From an uncultured Collinsella sp. (lineage in GTDB: Bacteria; Actinomycetota; Coriobacteriia; Coriobacteriales; Coriobacteriaceae), in assembly GCA_900550185.1 (NCBI GenBank), contig URRN01000009.1:1-30644 (forward strand): a DNA stretch of 30,644 nt, given 5' to 3'. A program made the position numbers and the translations under genes. The notes beneath the pieces are model-generated. The model searched no databases, was not told the origin of the DNA, and worked only from the letters and a program-made list of their open reading frames with translations. Position 1 is the stretch's first letter, and each line of letters opens with the position of its first letter. Shown in pieces: positions 6,910 through 15,035 of this stretch.

Positions 6910-7584
6910 TTAGTCCAGGTCGTCAGCGGCGAAGTTGTCGATCGGGGCGAAAGGGTCGGCCACGGGGACAACCGGGTCAGCGACGGGCAGCGGCTCGGCG
7001 GGAACAGTCACCGCAGGAGAAGCGGCAGAACCGACCGGCGTGGAGGCCATCAGATCGGCCGGGAAGGAATTCTGGGCATCGTCCATGAAGTGCTGGATGA
7101 GCTTGAGATACTCTGCCTTGAACTCCTCACGGGAAGCCTTGAGACGATCGATCTCCTCGAGCTCGGCCTGCTTCTCGGTCAGAGCCTGGCGGATAACCTC
7201 GCGGGCCTTGGCGTCAGCCTCGTTGCGGATACGCTCAGCGTTCTCGTTGGCATCGTTGACGATGGTCTCAGCGGTCTGCTGGGCAGCGATCAGGGCAGCG
7301 GAAATCTGGCGCTCCTGAGCGGAGAAGTCAGGGGCGGGAGCAGCCACGGGGGCGGCGGGAACGGCTTGGGCGGTGGCATCCTGAGCCTGGGCAAGCTGAG
7401 CCTGTGCATCGGCAAGCTGCTGCTCGGTAGCAGTCAGACGACCCTTAAGGTCGACGATCTTAGCGAGCATAGCGTCAACCTCGGAGGACAGCGTCTCCAA
7501 GAAGACGTCGACCTCGGCAGGATCGTAGCCACGCTTGGCCTCAGAGAAAGTCTGAGCCTGGATGTCTGCAGGGGTAATAGCCAT
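6910..7584 (-). CDS. divIVA: DivIVA-domain cell division/polar growth protein
   Basis: A 224-residue cytoplasmic coiled-coil protein that marks curved membrane at poles and septa. The N-terminal DivIVA domain is visible as TPADIQAQTFSEAKRGYDPAEVDVFL (residues about 4-29 in two overlapping stretches) with the conserved RGYDPAEVD. A long heptad-rich region follows, interrupted by an Ala/Pro linker near residues 90-110, then a second coiled coil near 113-175. The C terminus is acidic and Pro/Val-rich. The start has AAGGAG seven bases upstream. It is the last gene of the division cluster, after sepF and yggT, the classic Gram-positive order. In Actinobacteria DivIVA (Wag31) directs wall growth; whether it does so here is inference. 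Confidence 0.93.
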   Translation of the reverse strand: MAITPADIQAQTFSEAKRGYDPAEVDVFLETLSSEVDAMLAKIVDLKGRLTATEQQLADAQAQLAQAQDATAQAVPAAPVAAPAPDFSAQERQISAALIAAQQTAETIVNDANENAERIRNEADAKAREVIRQALTEKQAELEEIDRLKASREEFKAEYLKLIQHFMDDAQNSFPADLMASTPVGSAASPAVTVPAEPLPVADPVVPVADPFAPIDNFAADDLD

Positions 7585-7645
7585 AACAAGTCTCCTTTTT
7601 CATCGCCTCGGCGCTACACGCCCGACGTAAGTTACAAAGTCAGTT

Positions 7646-7927
7646 CTATACGAGTATACCTATAAGAAGCTGCAGAACCAGCCTCTGCACCAACTGCAAC
7701 GCAATAATCGCAACGACCGGCGAAAAATCGATACCGCCCATCGGCGGGATGAAACGACGGAACAGGTTGAGCCACGGACCGCACACGCTATCGAGCACCG
7801 CAGCAATATCCTGAAGTAAACCACCCTGCTTCATGGGAATCCACGTCATAAAGCAGTAGACGACAATGAGCGTGGAATAGAAGTTGAACAGCGTGTTGAC
7901 CAGCTGGACGATAGTGTAGATGTTGAT
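7646..7927 (-). CDS. yggT: YggT/YlmG family membrane protein with a non-AUG start
   Basis: A two-span membrane protein of the YggT/Ycf19 family, found beside sepF and divIVA and linked to division or envelope function. Its first ATG (7849) would give 67 residues and delete the first membrane span. Upstream in the same frame is NIYTIVQLVNTLFNFYSTLI then VVYCFMTWIP, which is the expected first span, so translation must begin earlier. No ATG, GTG or TTG exists before the in-frame sepF stop (7951-7949). A good site, CGAGGAG at 7940-7934, sits six bases before ATC at 7927-7925 and directly before ATT at 7933-7931. I take ATC, giving 93 residues. The C-terminal span PVVAIIALQLVQRLVLQLLI is intact. 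Family is certain; start codon is inferred. Confidence 0.8.
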   Translation of the reverse strand: MNIYTIVQLVNTLFNFYSTLIVVYCFMTWIPMKQGGLLQDIAAVLDSVCGPWLNLFRRFIPPMGGIDFSPVVAIIALQLVQRLVLQLLIGILV

Positions 7928-7948
7928 GGGAATCTCCTCGTCTTGTCT

Positions 7949-8671
7949 TTACTTAAGGTAGCCGTCGGCACGAAGCTTCTTGAGATCGGAATCTTTGACC
8001 TCGCAACCGGCGGGCAGCACCATGAACACGCGGTCGCCTACCTCCTTGACCGTGGCGCCCAGACCGCAGGCAAAGCCGTAAGAGAAGTCCAAGACGCGCT
8101 TGGCAACTTCGGTGCGTACGCCCACAAAAATCAGTGCGACAGGCTGCTTGGTGCGAACGCGGCGCACCACGGTCTCCACGTCGTCATAGCTCTCGGGGCG
8201 CAGGACATAGGCCGGCAGCTGCGGCGTGGCGTTGATGATATTGCTCGCATAGGCCGAGGCATCGCTCGGTGCAGGCGCGGGTGCAGCGGCGGCACGGGCG
8301 CGGGTGTTCTCGGCGTAGCTCGACGGCGTGTCATAGGCACCAGGACGATAACCGCTCGCAACACTGTCCTGCGAGCGCGAAGGCGGGTTATACGTCGTGG
8401 CATGGCGGGAGTCATCGCCGACCAGCTGACCGGAGCGCGTATACACGGCAACCGACTCAGCTTCACCGCGGCGCGTCTGACCAAGCAGGCCGTTGCTCGG
8501 CTCGTCTTGGGTGTAGAAGCCCTCGCCCGAAGCACCGCTGTAGCCGTTGCCCTGATAACTATCGTCATAGCCGTCATCGTAGCCGTAGTCGTCGTCCTGG
8601 CCATAACCCTGGTCGTAACCCTGCTGGCCGCCCAGGTGCATCTTATTTTTAATCTCGTCAAGGAAGCCCAT
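7949..8671 (-). CDS. sepF: SepF, FtsZ membrane anchor and division protein
   Basis: A 240-residue protein that tethers FtsZ to the membrane; it replaces FtsA in Actinobacteria. The N terminus MGFLDEIKNKMHLGG is the amphipathic membrane-binding helix. Residues about 15-60 are a Gly/Tyr/Asp/Gln-rich tract, and the disordered linker continues to about 150. The C-terminal SepF domain runs from YVLRPESYDDVETVVRRV through PVALIFVGV, RVLDFSYGFACGLGATVKEV and RVFMVLPAGCEV, the dimer and FtsZ-binding fold. The ATG at 8671 has GAGAGGA upstream and begins with the conserved helix; the GTG 17 codons earlier is rejected. It lies between yggS and yggT as in many Gram-positives. Confidence 0.95.
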   Translation of the reverse strand: MGFLDEIKNKMHLGGQQGYDQGYGQDDDYGYDDGYDDSYQGNGYSGASGEGFYTQDEPSNGLLGQTRRGEAESVAVYTRSGQLVGDDSRHATTYNPPSRSQDSVASGYRPGAYDTPSSYAENTRARAAAAPAPAPSDASAYASNIINATPQLPAYVLRPESYDDVETVVRRVRTKQPVALIFVGVRTEVAKRVLDFSYGFACGLGATVKEVGDRVFMVLPAGCEVKDSDLKKLRADGYLK

Positions 8672-8731
8672 GGTTGTGTCCTCTCGCGGTTTAGTGCAGG
8701 CGCCCCGATAATCAGTGCGCACTTCAGAGCC

Positions 8732-9469
8732 TTATTTTACTGCAAACTCCGGGCTAAATACTACCCTGCCCAGGCGAACGAGCGTAGAGCCCTCCTCAAG
8801 GGCAGACTCAAAGTCCTCGCTCATACCGCAGGAAAGCTCAGGCAGGTTCAAATCGGGATGCGCCGCCTCCAGCTCATCCCTCAGCTCACGAAGCCCCGCA
8901 AAGGTGCGGCGTGCCACATCCTTATTCCCCCGGGGCGCCATAGTCATAAGCCCCTGTACGCAAATTCCCTCAAGTTCTGCAAGCTCACCCGCGGCGGCGC
9001 GAATCTCATCGGGTGAAAAGCCTCCCTTCGACTCCTCACCACTCACATTGACCTCAATGAGCACACGCTGGGGGCCGACGAGCTCGCCTGCCTCAATCTT
9101 GCGAACAGCACGGCTCGAGATCGCCTGCGCCAGATGCAGCGAACCCACCGAGTGAATCAGCTCGGCTGAGCCCAGCACCGCATTGATCTTATTGGTCTGC
9201 AGGTTGCCGATCATATCGAAGCGCACCTCGGGCAGCTCCGGATGCTCCGCCAGACCCGTGAGCTTGCGAACCAGCTCCTGCGGGCGATTCTCGGCAAAAT
9301 GGCGATATCCCGCCTGGATGGCGGCAACGGTCTCATCGACACCAACGGTCTTGGACACGGCAATGAGGCGCGCGGCGTCGTGGGGGCGGCCCGCGCGATC
9401 GAGCGCCGCATAAAAACGTTCCAGAATCTGCTCGCGGCGAGCGCGCATCAAATCCAAATAGTTATCCAT
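8732..9469 (-). CDS. yggS: YggS-family pyridoxal phosphate homeostasis protein
   Basis: A 245-residue TIM-barrel protein that binds PLP and balances free vitamin B6, with no known catalytic activity. The PLP lysine is in RLIAVSKTVGVDE near residue 40. Other family marks are HFAENRPQELVRK, RFDMIGNLQTNK, LIHSVGSLHLA, VLIEVNVSGEESKGGF, CVQGLMTMAP, and the C-terminal LSCGMSEDFESALEEGSTLVRLG. The ATG at 9469 is used because GGAGG lies nine bases upstream; 28 upstream in-frame codons look non-conserved. In Gram-positive division clusters this gene (ylmE) normally follows pgeF (ylmD); here five phosphate genes separate them. A GC hairpin between phoU and this gene may isolate it. Confidence 0.95.
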   Translation of the reverse strand: MDNYLDLMRARREQILERFYAALDRAGRPHDAARLIAVSKTVGVDETVAAIQAGYRHFAENRPQELVRKLTGLAEHPELPEVRFDMIGNLQTNKINAVLGSAELIHSVGSLHLAQAISSRAVRKIEAGELVGPQRVLIEVNVSGEESKGGFSPDEIRAAAGELAELEGICVQGLMTMAPRGNKDVARRTFAGLRELRDELEAAHPDLNLPELSCGMSEDFESALEEGSTLVRLGRVVFSPEFAVK

Positions 9470-9519
9470 TGCCAATCGCCTCCGCTGACAGCCAAACAAG
9501 TAGTCCCATGCTAACGCAA

Positions 9520-9551
9520 GAGCGCGGCCCCGCATGTGCAAGGCCGCGCTC
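9520..9551 (-). terminator. GC-rich hairpin after phoU, possible weak terminator
   Basis: Ten-base arms 9520-9529 and 9542-9551 pair fully around a 12-base loop. The following minus-strand bases (TTGCGTTAGC) are only mildly T-rich, so termination may be partial and allow read-through into yggS. Confidence 0.5.
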
Positions 9552-9588
9552 ACTTAGGTATTTACAATCTTTCGACGAACGGGGCTAC

Positions 9589-10446
9589 TTACTCCTCGTC
9601 GTCCTCGCCATCGTCCTCGTCCTCAAGATGATCGAGCAGGTAGCGAAGACCCTCGCTGACCTCGTTAGTGGGCACCTTGGCAACGTAGCGAGCGTCGACG
9701 GCGGGCCTCATGATAACACCCTCGCCCGAAGGCACGCGCATGCTCTCGAGCTCATCCTCGTCCACACGGGCGATATCGCCGGCAGTCATGCGCTGACCAG
9801 TCAACAGGAAGGTCAGACGGCAAGCGGCGTCGATGGAAATCGAAGCGATGCGATCGAGGTAGCGCGAAACCATGATGGCGCGGCGCAGGTCGTCATAGTT
9901 GCTGTCGTCGTCCATAAAGTCGCCCGTATCCATACGGTTAAAGGTGCGGAAGAACTTCTCGTAGGCAGCGTGCACTGGCTCGTCCTCGACGGCCAGGTTG
10001 CAGATGATGGACATATCATTGATGACGAGCGCAGAAAGCGAAGAGCCCAGCACCTGGTAGACGGCCTCAGCCTCGGCCTCGACCGTGCCGACAAGCTCCT
10101 TGGGCAGCGAGATGTCGGCCTTGATCATATGACGCGTGGCACGGCAGATCTGACGGACCTTATCGGTCATGCGCTGCAGGTTAAAGTCGACGTAGATGAT
10201 CGTCTGAAGCAGGCGGAAGTCGGAGGCGACCGGTGACTGCGTGGCGATCAGGTTGTAGCAGACGGCCTCCAGGTTGGCGCAGCGCGCGTCAATCGAAAGC
10301 GTGCGCTTCTTGGTCTTGGTGGCGAGCTTGCGGTCGTCGGTCACATAGGCCTTCACGGCATCGTGGAGGGCCAGATCGACGGCCTCATAGATGCTCAGCA
10401 TCTCGTGACGGGCCTCGACGAGCTGACGGGAAAACAGTTTGCGCAT
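9589..10446 (-). CDS. phoU: PhoU phosphate signalling protein
   Basis: A cytoplasmic negative regulator of Pst transport and Pho signalling. At 285 residues it is longer than the usual 215-235. Two three-helix PhoU repeats are seen: the first with SDFRLLQTIIYVDFNLQRMT then DKVRQI, the second with DDLRRAIMVSRYLDRIASIS then IDAACRLTFLLTG. The extra length is a C-terminal acidic segment of about 65 residues ending LEDEDDGEDDEE. The start has GGAGTG six bases upstream. It is the last pst gene, 92 bases beyond pstB; that gap contains only a small GC hairpin. No PhoR/PhoB-type sensor or regulator is in the window. Confidence 0.92.
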   Translation of the reverse strand: MRKLFSRQLVEARHEMLSIYEAVDLALHDAVKAYVTDDRKLATKTKKRTLSIDARCANLEAVCYNLIATQSPVASDFRLLQTIIYVDFNLQRMTDKVRQICRATRHMIKADISLPKELVGTVEAEAEAVYQVLGSSLSALVINDMSIICNLAVEDEPVHAAYEKFFRTFNRMDTGDFMDDDSNYDDLRRAIMVSRYLDRIASISIDAACRLTFLLTGQRMTAGDIARVDEDELESMRVPSGEGVIMRPAVDARYVAKVPTNEVSEGLRYLLDHLEDEDDGEDDEE

Positions 10447-10538
10447 GGTTCACTCCAATCAGTTGGGTGCGGTCATGCCGCCCGCACAGTGAATACGCAC
10501 CGGACCAGATCCGATCGGCTTGGGACTAGTCGCACCGA

Positions 10539-11342
<804 letters not shown>

Positions 11343-11354
11343 GGGACTCCTTAA

Positions 11355-12260
11355 CTAGCGACGCTTGCGCGACAGGAAGCGCGCAAACAGGTTGAAGGCC
11401 AGAATGATCACCATCAGCAAGAGCGCGGTGCCGTAGGCTGCGTTCATGTTGATGCCGTCGTTGGCAAGCAGATACAGGTGAACCGTCATGGGGCGGCCGG
11501 AATCGAGCGGCGAAATAGGTAGATTGATGGCCTGCCCCATGGTATAGAGCACCACCGCGGTCTCGCCAATGGCACGGCCGATGGCGAGAACGATGCCCGT
11601 GGCAATACGGCCAAAGGCAGAAGGAAGCACGATCTTGGAGACAACCTGCCACTTGGTGGCGCCCAGGCCATACGCGCCCCAACGGATATAGCGCGGAACG
11701 GCGCGAATGGCCTCTTCGGTGGTGCGCATGACGATGGGAAGCATCAAGAGCGCAAGCGCCAGAGCGGCCGAGACCATCGAAAGGCCCAGACCCATAGCCT
11801 CGACAAACAAGGCGTAGCCAAACAGGCCCATAACGATGGAGGGCACCGAGGCCAAAGCGTCAGCAGCGTAGCGAATGAGCTCGACGACCTTGCCCTGCTT
11901 GGCGTACTCGGCCAGATAGACGGCTGCCAGCACAGCGATCGGCGTGCAGATAAGCATGGCGAGCGCCGTCACATAGACGGTCGAGACGATCGTGGGCCAA
12001 ATTCCGCCCTCGGCGTTGACGCCCTGGGGCCAACCGAAGATAAAGTCGAGCGAGATATGCGGCAGGCCGTTAATGACCACATAGGCAATGATAGCGACAA
12101 GCACCAGCGTGGTGATGTATGCCGCGGCACGGAACACGCCAAGCATGATCTTGTTGGACAGGTCCTTGTTGATGCGGCCCTTCTTGCCATGGGAAAGGGC
12201 ACGCTTGATGCGCTCGCGCGACGAGGTCGTATCGACCGTCGTGTCAACGGAATCGGACAT
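11355..12260 (-). CDS. pstA: Phosphate ABC transporter permease PstA
   Basis: One of two membrane permeases of Pst. In 301 residues there are about six membrane spans, beginning with AAYITTLVLVAIIAYVVING. The cytoplasmic coupling loop is RTTEEAIRAVPRYIRWGAYG followed by LGATKWQVVSKIVLPSAFGR, typical of PstA. A basic N-terminal tail of about 45 residues precedes the first span. The start has a purine-rich GAGGGGGT site and lies three bases after the pstC stop, so translation is probably coupled. It pairs with PstC and PstB. Confidence 0.95.
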   Translation of the reverse strand: MSDSVDTTVDTTSSRERIKRALSHGKKGRINKDLSNKIMLGVFRAAAYITTLVLVAIIAYVVINGLPHISLDFIFGWPQGVNAEGGIWPTIVSTVYVTALAMLICTPIAVLAAVYLAEYAKQGKVVELIRYAADALASVPSIVMGLFGYALFVEAMGLGLSMVSAALALALLMLPIVMRTTEEAIRAVPRYIRWGAYGLGATKWQVVSKIVLPSAFGRIATGIVLAIGRAIGETAVVLYTMGQAINLPISPLDSGRPMTVHLYLLANDGINMNAAYGTALLLMVIILAFNLFARFLSRKRR

Positions 12261-12263
12261 AGC

Positions 12264-13190
12264 CTACCCCCTCTTCTTCTTGGAAATCAGACGGACGATG
12301 CCCACCAGCGTGGCGGAGATGATAAACAGGACCACGCCCATGCCGAACAGCGCCGAGCGATGCAGACCCGAGGAATAGCTCATGTCGAGCGCGATCTGGC
12401 TCGTGAGCGTCGAGATAGGGCTCGCAATGCTGTCGGGAATAACCGGGGCGTTACCCACGACCATGAGCACGGCCATGGTCTCGCCGATGGCACGGCCCAT
12501 ACCCAGCACGATGGCATCCACGATACCCAGCTTGGCGGCAGGTAGCACAACCTTATAGATGGTCTGCCACTTAGTAGCACCCATGGCATACGATGCCTCG
12601 CGAATACCCATGGGAATGGAATTGAGGGCATCGATGGTGAGCGTGGTGATGGTAGGGACGATCATGATGGCAAGCACGAACCAAGCCGTCAGCGCACCAA
12701 AACCAAGACCACCGGTCAGTTGCGCGATAAACGGACGGATGATGATCATGCCAAAGAAGCCATAGATGATAGAAGGGATGCCGGCCAACAGGTCAACGGC
12801 AGGGCTGATGAGCTTGCGCACGCGCTTGTTGGCGATCTCGACCAGATACACGGCCGTGCCCACGCCTAGGGGCACACCCATGGCGAGCGCACCGACGGTC
12901 ACCAGACCCGAGCCGGCAAGCAGCGACAGGATGCCGTAGTGGCCCTCAGAGGGCGCCCACGTAAAGCTAAAGAAGTCCGCCAGACCGATGTCGGTAAAGA
13001 CGGGCAGCGCCGAGTACGTGGTAAAGACAAAAATCAGGATGACGGTAACAACCGCCAAGAACGCGCAGGCAAAGAAAATCCACTGCAGCGCCTTCTCCTT
13101 GATATAGGTGCTGCGCGATACGAGCGCCAGCTCGCGCTTCTTGGGCGCCTGAGCATTCTGCTCAGTCTGGGAGTTTTCCTGTGCTTCCAT
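12264..13190 (-). CDS. pstC: Phosphate ABC transporter permease PstC
   Basis: The second Pst permease, about 308 residues with six membrane spans, the first being ALQWIFFACAFLAVVTVILI. The periplasmic segment has TWAPSEGHYGILSLLAGS and the coupling loop LNSIPMGIREASYAMGATKW, both PstC-like. The start is either ATG at 13190 or GTG at 13199 three codons earlier; ATG is preferred because AAGGGG is about nine bases from it but only two from the GTG. The pstS stop abuts this start. The residues before the first span are Gln/Glu/Ala-rich and soluble. Confidence 0.94.
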   Translation of the reverse strand: MEAQENSQTEQNAQAPKKRELALVSRSTYIKEKALQWIFFACAFLAVVTVILIFVFTTYSALPVFTDIGLADFFSFTWAPSEGHYGILSLLAGSGLVTVGALAMGVPLGVGTAVYLVEIANKRVRKLISPAVDLLAGIPSIIYGFFGMIIIRPFIAQLTGGLGFGALTAWFVLAIMIVPTITTLTIDALNSIPMGIREASYAMGATKWQTIYKVVLPAAKLGIVDAIVLGMGRAIGETMAVLMVVGNAPVIPDSIASPISTLTSQIALDMSYSSGLHRSALFGMGVVLFIISATLVGIVRLISKKKRG

Positions 13191-13191
13191 G

Positions 13192-14028
13192 CTACTCACT
13201 CCCCTTCTCGTCGTTGGTGACGGGAATAAAGCCCGCCTCGCGAATCTGCTTGTCCATCTTTTCGGACGTCACGTAGTCGATGTAATCCTGCGCCTGCTGC
13301 GAAGGCGCACCCTTCACAAAGAAGTAAAGGTCGCGCGAGATGGGATAGCCGCCACTCGCGACCGTCTTCTCGGACGCCTCAACATGATTGACCGAGACGG
13401 CCTTGACCGAGGTCTTGGCGTTGAGGCTATCGACGAAGCCCAGCGAAATGTAGCCGATGGCCCCACGCGAACGAGATACCACGTCGCGCACCTGGCCCGT
13501 GCCCGAAAGAACGGCCGAGCGGCGATCGAACGGGGTGCCGTCCATCACGATGGTGCGGAAGGCTTCACGCGTGCCAGACGCCTCATCTCGGTTGATAACC
13601 TGAATCCTCAGGTCCTCGCCACCGACTTCTTTCCAGTTGGTGATCTTGCCGGCATAGATATCGCGGAGCTGCTCGGTCGAGAGGTTATCGACGGGGTTGT
13701 CTTCGTTCACGATGACCGCGATACCGTCGTGGGCAATGACGATGGGAGTCAGGCCCAGATCCTGTTCGTCGGCATTGAGTCCACGGGAGGAGCTGGCGAT
13801 ATCGGCCGTGCCGGCGCTGACGGCCTCGATCCCAGCGGAAGAACCCAAACCGGAAACGAGCACGTCGATGCCGGTCTCCTCCTTAAAGCCCTCGGCCGCA
13901 ATCTCGGCGATAGGAAGGCAGGTCGTGGAGCCGGCAACGGTAATGGAAGAGGTAGAAGATCCCGAAGAACAGGCGCACAGCGTAAGCGTAAGCACAGCGG
14001 CGCTCAGGACCGATACGATCTTTCTCAT
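13192..14028 (-). CDS. pstS: Phosphate-binding lipoprotein PstS
   Basis: The extracellular phosphate receptor, 278 residues. The N terminus is a lipoprotein signal: a hydrophobic stretch then LCAC, with Cys20 likely lipidated, followed by a Ser/Thr-rich linker. The binding-protein core has ITVAGSTTCLPIAEIAAEGF, SAGIEAVSAGTADIASSSRG, PIVIAHDGIAVIVN, NRDEASGTREAF and SRGAIGYISLGF. The SGTREAF and GST loops match phosphate ligands in the family. The ATG overlaps the pgeF stop in an ATGA and has only a weak RBS, so it is probably translated by coupling from pgeF. Confidence 0.96.
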   Translation of the reverse strand: MRKIVSVLSAAVLTLTLCACSSGSSTSSITVAGSTTCLPIAEIAAEGFKEETGIDVLVSGLGSSAGIEAVSAGTADIASSSRGLNADEQDLGLTPIVIAHDGIAVIVNEDNPVDNLSTEQLRDIYAGKITNWKEVGGEDLRIQVINRDEASGTREAFRTIVMDGTPFDRRSAVLSGTGQVRDVVSRSRGAIGYISLGFVDSLNAKTSVKAVSVNHVEASEKTVASGGYPISRDLYFFVKGAPSQQAQDYIDYVTSEKMDKQIREAGFIPVTNDEKGSE

Positions 14029-14825
14029 AGCATCACGCCGATCGCAGCATGGCGCCCACAGGTGCCGTCCTCGTTACGGTAGGAATAAAAGCGGTCGTTC
14101 TGACGCACAGTCGAAAGCTGGGTATCCACGATATTATCCGCGTCCACACCGGCATCTACCAGCGCCTCACAAATGGCAGCAGAAAGATCGAGCATGCGAG
14201 AGGCACTCGCATCGATGCAAGAGAACTCGACGGCAAAGCGATCCATGAGTTCCTGGGATACCTCATATTCGTCAGCCAAGATATGGGGGCCGATATAGGC
14301 GGAAACGTCGCTCGCATCGCAGCCGGCAGCATCGCAAAGCGCCTGGCACGCCTTGGCAGAAATACGTGCAATCGTGCCCTTCCAACCGGAGTGCACCACG
14401 GCAAATCCGCCAGGGGCCACCAGCACCACGGGAGCGCAGTCGGCAAAGCAGAGCAGCACGGGCACGTCATGGGCCGTACAGACGATGGCATCGCAGCCCT
14501 CGGCAATCTGCTCGCGAACAGCCTCAAGATCGTCGGCGCCGTTCGAAGTCACCGTAACGATATGGTCACCATGTACCTGATTGGGCACGAGCAGATTATG
14601 CTCGCACTCAGTGGCGCCCATAGCTTCGAGCGCTCGACGACGATTTTCTTGAACAGCAAAGGGGTCATCGCCTACATGCGAGCCCAGGTTGAGCGAGGAG
14701 TACGCATCTTCAGAAACGCCACCGGTGCGCTCGGTAAAGGCAAAGCGGACATCGGATGTCGCGCCCTCCACCAACGTAACTCCATCATGGTCGACACGCG
14801 AAACGTTGTCCGCACGTGCTGCCAT
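14025..14825 (-). CDS. pgeF: Polyphenol oxidase/laccase-domain purine nucleoside phosphorylase (YfiH/YlmD family)
   Basis: A 266-residue cytoplasmic zinc protein. The family has adenosine/inosine phosphorylase and deaminase activity and an anti-mischarging peptidoglycan-editing role (PgeF) has been described in E. coli. The metal and active-site motifs are PNQVHGDHI, LLCFADCAPVVL and VVHSGWKGTIARI. The ending QNDRFYSYRNEDGTCGRHAA is typical. The ATG at 14825 has AGGAGG seven bases upstream. Upstream is the ftsZ terminator, so it probably starts a new transcript. Downstream it overlaps pstS by four bases, unlike the usual pgeF-yggS order. Confidence 0.93.
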   Translation of the reverse strand: MAARADNVSRVDHDGVTLVEGATSDVRFAFTERTGGVSEDAYSSLNLGSHVGDDPFAVQENRRRALEAMGATECEHNLLVPNQVHGDHIVTVTSNGADDLEAVREQIAEGCDAIVCTAHDVPVLLCFADCAPVVLVAPGGFAVVHSGWKGTIARISAKACQALCDAAGCDASDVSAYIGPHILADEYEVSQELMDRFAVEFSCIDASASRMLDLSAAICEALVDAGVDADNIVDTQLSTVRQNDRFYSYRNEDGTCGRHAAIGVML

Positions 14826-14928
14826 ACTAAAGCCTCCTAATAACACAAGTACCGCGGCGTCGCCGCGCAGTCCGCGTTTATACGGCTGTCATACTTCCTT
14901 AAAAGGATACCCGCAGCGGTAGGGACCA

Positions 14929-14946
14929 AACGTAAAGGGAACGTAA
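14929..14946 (-). promoter_or_regulatory. Candidate Pho-box-like direct repeat upstream of pgeF-pst
   Basis: On the minus strand TTACGTT occurs twice with starts 11 bases apart (14946-14940 and 14935-14929), the 7+4 spacing of PhoB/PhoP boxes. It lies about 105 bases before the pgeF ATG; TATCCT at 14909-14904 could be a -10. The leader (14826-14928) also holds a small 6-bp GC hairpin at 14853-14867. The link to phosphate control is an inference from spacing and from the pst genes downstream. Confidence 0.35.
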
Positions 14947-14973
14947 GGAGATTGGAGGCTTTCGTTTACAAAC

Positions 14974-15013
14974 GAGAAACAAAACGGGGTGCATCCAAAT
15001 GGAGACACCCCGT
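14974..15013 (-). terminator. Intrinsic terminator of ftsZ
   Basis: On the minus strand ACGGGGTG (15013-15006) pairs with CACCCCGT (14991-14984) around a 14-base loop and is followed by TTTTGTTT. It lies 22 bases after the ftsZ stop and ends the mraZ-ftsZ part of the cluster. Confidence 0.85.
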
Positions 15014-15035
15014 GCAGGTCGTTGAGAAAAACGAA

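Noticed and set aside
7646..7849. yggT starting at the ATG at 7849
   Set aside because: It would remove the first membrane span, which is clearly encoded upstream in the same frame, and has no RBS.
8131..8661. Arg/Thr-rich frame overlapping sepF on the same strand
   Set aside because: A shifted frame of the SepF linker repeats; codon positions and conservation favour SepF.
14886..14892. CTGTCAT on the plus strand, identical to an E. coli Pho-box half
   Set aside because: Single half-site with no partner at 11-base spacing and in the wrong orientation for the pst genes; a 7-mer match is expected by chance.
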